From Cyclobacteriaceae bacterium (GTDB lineage: Bacteria > Bacteroidota > Bacteroidia > Cytophagales > Cyclobacteriaceae): a stretch of DNA of 64,000 nucleotides. Made by a program: the position numbers and the translations under genes. How positions within the stretch are numbered: position 1 is the stretch's first letter; each line of letters starts with the position of its first letter. Shown one piece after another: positions 56,672 through 64,000 of this stretch. The notes below the pieces were generated by a model. The model saw only the letters and a program-made list of their open reading frames with translations. It was not told where the DNA came from and searched no databases. Location of the stretch: the NCBI GenBank assembly GCA_026003355.1, contig BPHC01000001.1, positions 372,001 to 436,000 of the forward strand, in the 5' to 3' direction.

Positions 56672-57544
56672 ATGAGATCCATAAGCCTGTTCCTGCTGCT
56701 TGCCTCCGTTACCATGGTTGCCGCACAAAAACGCAAACCCCCTTCATCTTTTAACCGGATCAATGCAGCCAACACCCAGTTTCTTGAAAAGCAGTGGTGG
56801 CTTGGCCTGAAGGCGGGTGTAAGCTTTTCGGGAACCGTGGTACAGCAACCCTATTCAGGCCTGTCGCCCGTTAACTATACGGCACCGCAGAAAAATTACG
56901 ACAACTTTGCCCAACCGGGTTTCGTTGTCCTGATGGAAGCCGCTTTCTCCTACCGCAGGTTTACTGTTGCCTTTCAACCGGGCTACCGCAATGCACGCTT
57001 TGATTACCAAACCTTTTATCTCTGGACCGATTATCAAAACCCGGATAACCGGCTTGAACTGCAATACGGGCAACAGCAACGCGTTGAATATGCCGACTTT
57101 CCCCTGCTGGTGCGGTTTGACGCAACCACAACCCGGCTGCGGCCCTACATTCAGGCTGGAGTGTACTATGCGCATCTGATACAGGCGGCCAAAACCATTC
57201 AGGTTACAGGAACAGACTATGCCTCAGGCGGAATAAATGTTTTTGCACAGCCGCCGGTTAAGGTGGGCGCCACCGAGCTGTTTGCCACCACCCATTACGG
57301 ACTTATTGCCGGGGCAGGCGCCAGCCTTCATTCGGGTAACGTAAGGTTTTCGTTCGATATCCAATATCGAAAAGGTATGAGCCTGGCCAACTCCACATCG
57401 AACCGCTATGCCAATACGCGCCTGAACAGCTTTGGAGATGTTATGGACGACATCCACATCAACTCCGTGCTCTTCTCCCTGGGAACCATTTTCCCGCTTA
57501 AATTCCTGTCTAAAAGCTTTCAATCCGTAACCCAAAGGCCATGA
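56672..57544 (+). CDS. PorT-like outer membrane beta-barrel protein
   Basis: A 290-residue protein with a signal peptide ending near VAAQ. The mature part has FLEKQWWLGLKAGVSFSG, then beta-strands of the PorT/OmpW-like barrel (VEYADFPLLVRFDATTTRLRPYIQAGVYY, GLIAGAGASLHSGNVRFSFDIQY as separate segments). PorT family members assist T9SS assembly in some species, but most are uncharacterised. It is adjacent to a T9SS substrate, which fits. Its end overlaps the next start. Confidence 0.75.
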   Translation: MRSISLFLLLASVTMVAAQKRKPPSSFNRINAANTQFLEKQWWLGLKAGVSFSGTVVQQPYSGLSPVNYTAPQKNYDNFAQPGFVVLMEAAFSYRRFTVAFQPGYRNARFDYQTFYLWTDYQNPDNRLELQYGQQQRVEYADFPLLVRFDATTTRLRPYIQAGVYYAHLIQAAKTIQVTGTDYASGGINVFAQPPVKVGATELFATTHYGLIAGAGASLHSGNVRFSFDIQYRKGMSLANSTSNRYANTRLNSFGDVMDDIHINSVLFSLGTIFPLKFLSKSFQSVTQRP

Positions 57545-58719
57545 TCAGGTATTTTGCACTGCTTACGGTAACCCTTTTTCTCAATAGCTGTTTTGAAGAA
57601 GCAAGCCCTGAAAAAGATAAGCGGGCCTTTACCCGTATTTTCGACCACAACGACTTTGGCAAACGCTTTAAGCCGGTTGATTTTCTGGAAACTTCGGATG
57701 GTGGCTATCTGATTCTGGCCGAATATAACCTGAATGCCAGCCAGTTCTCGGGCATTTACCTGTTGCGCAGCGACCAGAACGGCCAATACCTTAATGGAAT
57801 AATGATGGACGAAACCCTGGTTAATCCGGCAGGCAACCTGATGAAACTGGGCTCCGGTTATTGCTTCTTTGCCATGGACCCCCTGACCGTGCAGGCCTAC
57901 TTAATACAAACCAATGAAGACCTTACCAGCATAAGTTCTTTACCCATAAACGGAATAACTTACCCCGCTGCCGCTTCGGCAGACAACAACTACATTATTC
58001 TGTTAAGCTACGACCCGGTAAACCTGCAAACCGTTTTATCAACATTAAATTCATCCGGTACAGTTACCGCCTCAAAAGCTTTCAGCATCGGAGCCGGTGA
58101 AGGCGTGGAAGAGCCCGTTATCAATCATTACCTCCGCACCGGCAAGCAATTTCCGTTTTTTACCGGAAAAGCCGGAAACCTGTACTACTTCAATGGCTTC
58201 TATAACTACACCTTTTCGCTGGTGTTCACCGACCTTGTTCAGGATAATCCACAGGGTATTGTTCAGGGCAATCAGGATGATGGCGGCTTTCAGGCCCTGC
58301 TTCCCTTGCAGGGAAATGCGTTTGCTGCTGCCCGTTTTAATTTTGGCGACAATTACCTCCTGCCCCGGATTAATCTTTCTGCCTCGGGCATCACTTCGGC
58401 TACCGACCTGGGCGGATTAACCTTTCCGGAAATTGCCGCTGATGCAACCGTGCGGATATTGCGCGCTTCGATAAACAACACAAACGTGCTGGTCTTTGGA
58501 AGCGATACCCGCAGCGGGCAAATTGGATTATACCTGTACGATGAAGCCACCGGTGAGCTGTTAACAACCCGCTATGAAGGATTTGCCAACCCTTTTAAGC
58601 TTTCGGCCATCCGGTTGTCGGGTTCAGGCGACCTGCTGCTTTGCGGCACTACTTATCTGGCCGGAAGGTTTCCGAGAATCTTCCTCACCAAAATTCCGCA
58701 GCAGGAACTGCAGTGGTAA
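57541..58719 (+). CDS. Lipoprotein, beta-propeller-like, function unknown
   Basis: A 392-residue lipoprotein (FLNSC lipobox). Recurring stretches such as TSDGGYLILAEYN, SGSGDLLLCGTTY and ATVRILRASINNTNVLVFGSDT look like propeller blades. It is coupled to the PorT-like gene by overlap and to the operon of DUF1800, DUF1501 and barrel. Its job in surface attachment or export is inference only. Confidence 0.65.
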   Translation: MIRYFALLTVTLFLNSCFEEASPEKDKRAFTRIFDHNDFGKRFKPVDFLETSDGGYLILAEYNLNASQFSGIYLLRSDQNGQYLNGIMMDETLVNPAGNLMKLGSGYCFFAMDPLTVQAYLIQTNEDLTSISSLPINGITYPAAASADNNYIILLSYDPVNLQTVLSTLNSSGTVTASKAFSIGAGEGVEEPVINHYLRTGKQFPFFTGKAGNLYYFNGFYNYTFSLVFTDLVQDNPQGIVQGNQDDGGFQALLPLQGNAFAAARFNFGDNYLLPRINLSASGITSATDLGGLTFPEIAADATVRILRASINNTNVLVFGSDTRSGQIGLYLYDEATGELLTTRYEGFANPFKLSAIRLSGSGDLLLCGTTYLAGRFPRIFLTKIPQQELQW

Positions 58720-58740
58720 AAATAATTGCCATTTTTGGGC

Positions 58741-59763
58741 ATGCTTAACGTAACACAGAACGTTAACCTGGCCCCATACAACACTTTTGGCGTTTCCGAA
58801 TATGCACATTGGTTTACCCGCATTAACAACCCGCAGCAAATAAAAGAACTTGTTAACCATCCGGTTTTTGCCGCAAAGCCACATTTAATACTTGGCGGCG
58901 GCAGCAACATACTCTTTACCCGCTCTTTCGAAGGACTGGTGATAAAAGTTGATATAAAGGGCATAGAAAAAATACGCGAAGATGCCAACCATGTTTGGCT
59001 AAAGGTGGGTGCAGGCGAAAACTGGCATAGCCTGGTTATGCACTGCGTAACAGCCAGCTATGGCGGTATTGAAAACCTGGCGCTGATACCCGGAACTGCC
59101 GGCGCAGCACCCGTTCAAAACATTGGCGCCTATGGCGTTGAACTTGCCGAAGTGCTCGAAGAAGTACAAGGGTTTAACCTGGCCGACGGCACCCAACTCA
59201 ACCTGTCGAATAATGAATGCCGCTTCGGTTACCGCGACAGTATATTTAAACAGGAACTAAAGGGAAAGTTTTTTATTTCAAGTATAACTTTAAGACTAAC
59301 CGTTGGCAGGCACCAGCTTCGCACCTCATACGGAACGCTGGCCGATACCTTAATCGCCATGGGCGTTAACCAGCCCACCCTTTACCACGTTAGCCAGGCA
59401 GTTATCCGCATTCGCACTTCCAAACTTCCTGACCCCGCCAGAACAGGCAATGCCGGCAGCTTTTTCAAAAACCCTGTTATAAGCGGAAAGCAGTATCGCG
59501 AATTAAAAGAAATACATCCGAAGATACCTGGTTTTATTGTTGATAATCAGGGAGTTAAAATTCCTGCAGCCTGGCTCATTGAACAGTGCGGATGGAAAGG
59601 AAAAAGAATAGGCAATGCAGGCGTGCATGAACATCAGCCACTGGTTCTGGTGAACTTAGGAGGTGCAAGCGGACAGGAAATTCTTAAGCTGGCTGAGGAA
59701 GTTCGCCACTCGGTTGCCGAAAAGTTTAACATCGATTTGACGCCTGAGGTTAACATTATTTAA
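58741..59763 (+). CDS. murB: UDP-N-acetylenolpyruvoylglucosamine reductase
   Basis: A 340-residue type I MurB. APYNTFGVSEYAHWF, ILGGGSNIL (FAD), IENLALIPGTAGAAPVQNIGAYG, the catalytic-serine region TGNAGSFFKNP and EHQPLVLVN are present. It reduces enolpyruvyl-UDP-GlcNAc to UDP-MurNAc in peptidoglycan synthesis. ATG 58741 is preferred to TTG 58726. It lies 21 bases after the lipoprotein gene. Confidence 0.95.
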   Translation: MLNVTQNVNLAPYNTFGVSEYAHWFTRINNPQQIKELVNHPVFAAKPHLILGGGSNILFTRSFEGLVIKVDIKGIEKIREDANHVWLKVGAGENWHSLVMHCVTASYGGIENLALIPGTAGAAPVQNIGAYGVELAEVLEEVQGFNLADGTQLNLSNNECRFGYRDSIFKQELKGKFFISSITLRLTVGRHQLRTSYGTLADTLIAMGVNQPTLYHVSQAVIRIRTSKLPDPARTGNAGSFFKNPVISGKQYRELKEIHPKIPGFIVDNQGVKIPAAWLIEQCGWKGKRIGNAGVHEHQPLVLVNLGGASGQEILKLAEEVRHSVAEKFNIDLTPEVNII

Positions 59764-59819
59764 TGCAAGTCATCAGCCGGCAACTTTTTGACAAGACCAC
59801 CTGAAGTTTTCAGAATTTT

Positions 59820-59869
59820 AAAATTTTTTTAAAAAAATTTTTGGAGATTATTTTTTTGTTATATCTTTT
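59820..59869 (+). promoter_or_regulatory. A/T palindrome and promoter of the microprotein unit
   Basis: A perfect 22-bp palindrome of the form A4-T7-A7-T4 (59820-59841) runs into TTG (59841-59843). After 18 bases comes TATCTTTT (59862-59869), one mismatch from TAnnTTTG. The A/T tract is placed like an UP element or a nucleoid-protein site. The transcript would start near 59876. Confidence 0.45.
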
Positions 59870-59901
59870 CCATGTTTTTCAACCACTAAACAACCAACGC
59901 T

Positions 59902-59952
59902 ATGGCAAAGAAAGCGAAGAAGGCTAAGAAAGCCGCCAAGAAGAAGAAGTAA
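59902..59952 (+). CDS. Lysine/alanine-rich 16-residue microprotein
   Basis: ATG 59902 to TAA 59952 encodes MAKKAKKAKKAAKKKK, composed of ten Lys, five Ala and the initial Met. It is far below usual gene-finding limits, but it has a promoter-like region upstream (59841-59869) and an inverted repeat plus intrinsic terminator downstream, so it forms a complete unit of about 130 nt. The composition is that of histone H1-type tails, so it may bind DNA or RNA. Whether it is translated is not known; the RNA itself could be the product. Confidence 0.55.
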   Translation: MAKKAKKAKKAAKKKK

Positions 59953-60012
59953 TTTAGGTAGTTTACCTAAAGGTCTTTAAGGGAAGCGCTGAAAAGTTGC
60001 TTCCCTTTTTGT
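59953..60012 (+). terminator. Inverted repeat and terminator of the microprotein unit
   Basis: TTTAGGTA (59953-59960) pairs with TACCTAAA (59964-59971) directly after the stop codon. Then AAGGGAAGC (59979-59987) pairs with GCTTCCCTT (59999-60007) and is followed by TTT and more T. From 60013 to 60170 nothing recognisable is seen. Confidence 0.75.
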
Positions 60013-60170
60013 TTTCATGCCGGCATAAATATTTGCAGGGTAAATTCTTAACCAACATCAGGGCATTTCACCCTTTTTCATTCGTTTTCGTAAATAAATC
60101 GTGTGGCATACCTGCTTTAAATGTTTGTGCATGCTAACTTTACACTGGCGCAACCAAAACAAGTTCGGCT

Positions 60171-60485
60171 ATGGCTAAGGAAAAACCAACCTCTTCGCAA
60201 ACCAAATCCACGAGTAAGGCAACACCTAAAAGCACAGCAGTGAACATTGATCAGCTGAGTGAACAGGTGCTTAAAAAACTTCAGGCTTTGAAAATAGAAC
60301 AAGGTCTTCAGGCCGATATCCAGTGGTGCATTGGCAGCTACCGGTTCGATAAGAATCCGGTTGGTTTGTACCAGATGCTGGAGCGCGCCCACCCGGTGCT
60401 CCGGGCTGTGCGCGAAAAAAATCCGCGCTCGGTGGCAGCCAAACTGCTTGCCGACATCGAAAAAGCGCTGAAACAAAGAAGCTGA
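60171..60485 (+). CDS. Small protein with Lys/Ser/Thr-rich N-terminal tail, function unknown
   Basis: A 104-residue protein. Residues 1-24 are a low-complexity basic tail (MAKEKPTSSQTKSTSKATPK). The rest is helical with a conserved-looking core LQADIQWCIGSYRFDKNPVGLYQMLERA and RSVAAKLLADIEKAL. No family recognised. The tail could bind nucleic acid. It ends 12 bases before the convergent deaminase gene. Confidence 0.65.
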   Translation: MAKEKPTSSQTKSTSKATPKSTAVNIDQLSEQVLKKLQALKIEQGLQADIQWCIGSYRFDKNPVGLYQMLERAHPVLRAVREKNPRSVAAKLLADIEKALKQRS

Positions 60486-60497
60486 CGGAGTTTTAAA

Positions 60498-60980
60498 TCA
60501 GATCAGGGGATTAACTACGGCCAGCCGGCCAGTGTATTTTTCGGTTTGTACCCCGAAGCGCTTCAAAAACTCCACCCCCTCATCTTCGGCAAGGCCTTTG
60601 TGCTCGGCATACGACCGCAAATACACCACCCGCCTGATACCCATGGTAAATATCATACGGGCACAGGCCAGGCATGGCGAAAGGGTAACATACAGGGTTG
60701 ATCCTTCTACCGAAGTGTGGTTTTTAACGGCATAGAGAATGGCATTCTGTTCGGCATGAATGGCCAGCGAACAGCCACCTTTTGAATCGCGCGGGCAGCC
60801 CTGCTCAGGCCATTCTTCATCGCAGTTATGGGTGCCGGCCGGAGGGCCGTTATAGCCAATGGAAATAATGCGGGTATCCTTGGTAAGTACAGCCCCCACG
60901 TGTCTTTTGATGCAATGCGAACGCCTGGCCAGATTAACCGCCAACTCCATAAAAATATCGTCAAATGCCGGTCGGCTCAT
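60498..60980 (-). CDS. dCMP deaminase (ComEB-like)
   Basis: A 160-residue zinc deaminase. IHAEQNAILYA holds the zinc His and catalytic Glu, and LSPCLACARMI the two zinc Cys. An extra Cys/His-containing insert (HNCDEEWPEQGC) is typical of deoxycytidylate deaminases. It converts dCMP to dUMP, feeding ThyA. A TACCTTTA box (60995-60988) is just upstream, so the leader is very short. Confidence 0.9.
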   Translation of the reverse strand: MSRPAFDDIFMELAVNLARRSHCIKRHVGAVLTKDTRIISIGYNGPPAGTHNCDEEWPEQGCPRDSKGGCSLAIHAEQNAILYAVKNHTSVEGSTLYVTLSPCLACARMIFTMGIRRVVYLRSYAEHKGLAEDEGVEFLKRFGVQTEKYTGRLAVVNPLI

Positions 60981-61027
60981 GTCTAGGTAAAGGTAACCTG
61001 CTATCTTCGCCCAAGATATAGCACGAT

Positions 61028-61570
61028 ATGCGACCCGCCAAAGCCAGAGCCATTTTTACCTGCATGTTGTGGTTTGTCTTTTCGGCAGCCGTGGCACAGG
61101 ACTGGGTGCGCCCAAGCCCCCTGGCGATTGCTTCTGTGCGCTATAAAGACACCTATGTTAAAATTACCTACTCGCGGCCGCAAAAGCGGGGTCGTGAAAT
61201 TTTCGGAAAGCTGGTGCCTTATGGTGAAGTGTGGCGTACGGGCGCCAACGAGGCAACTGAGTTAACCACCACACGCGACCTCTTTATAAATGGGCAGCTT
61301 CTGCCGGCAGGAACCTATTCGCTGTTCACCATACCCCGGCCCGATTTCTGGACCGTAATAATTAATCGCGATCTGGGACTGTGGGGCGCTTACAATTATA
61401 ACCCGCGAATGGATGTGCTTCGCTTTGATGTGCCCGTACAATCTCCTGAAACATTCGTTGAGGCTTTTACCATAACATTCGATCAGAAAAACAATACGGC
61501 AGAACTTCTCATCATGTGGGACCGGATAAAGATTGCCCTGCCCATTCAGTTTATAGAACCGAAATCATGA
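61028..61570 (+). CDS. DUF2911 family secreted protein
   Basis: A 180-residue protein with a signal peptide ending at AVAQ. ASVRYKDTYVKITYSRPQKRGREIFG, then PYGEVWRTGANEATEL and LLPAGTYSLFTIP are the DUF2911 pattern. It is a periplasmic or surface beta-protein of unknown function, common in Bacteroidota. The stop overlaps the start of the next gene. Confidence 0.87.
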   Translation: MRPAKARAIFTCMLWFVFSAAVAQDWVRPSPLAIASVRYKDTYVKITYSRPQKRGREIFGKLVPYGEVWRTGANEATELTTTRDLFINGQLLPAGTYSLFTIPRPDFWTVIINRDLGLWGAYNYNPRMDVLRFDVPVQSPETFVEAFTITFDQKNNTAELLIMWDRIKIALPIQFIEPKS

Positions 61571-62088
61571 TCATGAGAATCCAATCTCTTACGGCTGCTC
61601 TTTTTTTGCTTTCATATTTTACCTGCGCACAGGATGGTTTAACCGAGCTGGACAAACGGAATGGCTTTAAGCAGATTAAAATGGGTATGCCCGTTGATTC
61701 CGTTCCGGGAGCCAGACTAAAGAAAGCGTTTACCGAAAAGGGAAACCACCCGGCAGAACTGTATGATGTGGTGCACCCCGACTACCAGTTAATTGGCGAA
61801 GTTAAAATCCTGAAGCTGGAACTTAAAACTTACCGGGGCCGGGTATACGAAATACGGGTGCTGACCGAAAAAGATCCACGGCTTATGAAAGCGCTCGAAA
61901 ACAATTTGGGCCCGCCTGCCTACGATGTGCGCAACAAACGGTACACCTGGAACGGCAAAAACCTCTCCCTCTCGTTTCGGCCGGCAGGCAAAAATGATCT
62001 GGAGCTTCTGTACGTTTCGTATGTTATCCACAACCTTATGAAGGAGGATAAGAAACAGAAGGTACAGGATATAGCAGATGACTTTTAG
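61567..62088 (+). CDS. Secreted protein of unknown function
   Basis: A 173-residue protein with a signal peptide ending near TCAQ. The mature part begins DGLTELDKRNGFKQIKMGMPVDSV, a pattern seen in small periplasmic proteins of this phylum, and ends with a helix rich in Lys and Asp. Starts at ATG 61567 or 61573; the frame is open further left but that part overlaps DUF2911. Coupled with the DUF2911 gene. Confidence 0.7.
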   Translation: MIMRIQSLTAALFLLSYFTCAQDGLTELDKRNGFKQIKMGMPVDSVPGARLKKAFTEKGNHPAELYDVVHPDYQLIGEVKILKLELKTYRGRVYEIRVLTEKDPRLMKALENNLGPPAYDVRNKRYTWNGKNLSLSFRPAGKNDLELLYVSYVIHNLMKEDKKQKVQDIADDF

Positions 62089-62150
62089 CACACTGCCCTC
62101 CTGTTAATTGATTTTCTTCGGACTAATTAAACCGGTGCCTTTTTAAGTTT

Positions 62151-62183
62151 AAAAAAAGAGGCTGCCTCAGTTAAGGCAGCCTC
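62151..62183 (-). terminator. Terminator of katG
   Basis: On the minus strand GAGGCTGCC (62183-62175) pairs with GGCAGCCTC (62166-62158) around an eight-base loop, followed by seven T. Confidence 0.88.
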
Positions 62184-62209
62184 GTGTGTTGCTCGTTCCC
62201 TACTCCGGG

Positions 62210-64000
<1,791 letters not shown>

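Overview
The window is chromosomal DNA of a member of the Bacteroidota, most likely a Cytophagales-like lineage. The evidence is internal. Many genes are preceded by the Bacteroidota -7 promoter box TAnnTTTG and lack clear Shine-Dalgarno sequences. One secreted protein ends in a type IX secretion (T9SS) sorting domain and a PorT-like barrel lies beside it. Several families are typical of this phylum: DUF4159, DUF2911, DUF6913, DUF1501/DUF1800 pairs, an Hc1 histone-like protein and M56/TonB hybrids. No rRNA, tRNA, insertion sequence, prophage or CRISPR array was seen.

Layout. 1-370: tail of an upstream gene, its terminator, and a structured leader before an AT-rich NYN-domain gene. 1200-5555: two amidohydrolase genes on the minus strand; the upstream one is frameshifted. 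5680-7103: DUF2784 protein and a lone C-terminal transketolase subunit. 7131-8897: arsenic locus arsR-arsM-arsC under a 26-bp palindromic operator; arsC is frameshifted. 8885-9080: degenerate 15-bp tandem repeat. 9122-12430: serine biosynthesis, a SerB-SerA fusion and SerC, with a structured minus-strand RNA gene between them. 12515-16847: ECF sigma factor, putative anti-sigma protein, Spy-like protein, barrel protein and M1 peptidase. 16886-24763: ligA (frameshifted), DUF6913, dapA, Hc1-like protein, an alpha-oxoamine synthase, biotin carboxylase and DUF1015. 24772-31521: maf, CPBP protease-like protein, a glycan cluster (three glycosyltransferase genes, a glycosyltransferase-like gene and an FkbM methyltransferase) and ppa.

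31606-35980: efflux adaptor and TolC-like channel without a pump, serine dehydratase beta chain, thyA. 36099-41437: lipoprotein, two paralogous small barrels, DUF4159, and a BlaI/M56 signalling pair behind tandem operators. 41597-46847: TlpA-like thioredoxin, gatB (frameshifted) and alaS with an attenuator-like leader. 46979-51446: two tandem M23 peptidases, CapA, MerR and dprA. 51487-53023: TPR protein and HMG-CoA lyase. 53171-59763: DUF1800, DUF1501-T9SS, PorT-like barrel, lipoprotein and murB. 59820-60007: a tiny transcription unit encoding a 16-residue lysine/alanine peptide. 60171-64000: small protein, dCMP deaminase, DUF2911, a secreted protein and the start-truncated katG.

Four genes (amidohydrolase, arsC, ligA, gatB) each carry a net +1 shift in a short homopolymer. 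Two of them, ligA and gatB, are normally essential, so consensus errors in the assembly are the simplest explanation. The most novel-looking elements are the structured RNA at 11055-11270 (possibly 6S), the lysine-rich microprotein unit at 59820-60007, the leader with mini-ORF before alaS, and the minisatellite at 8885-9080.
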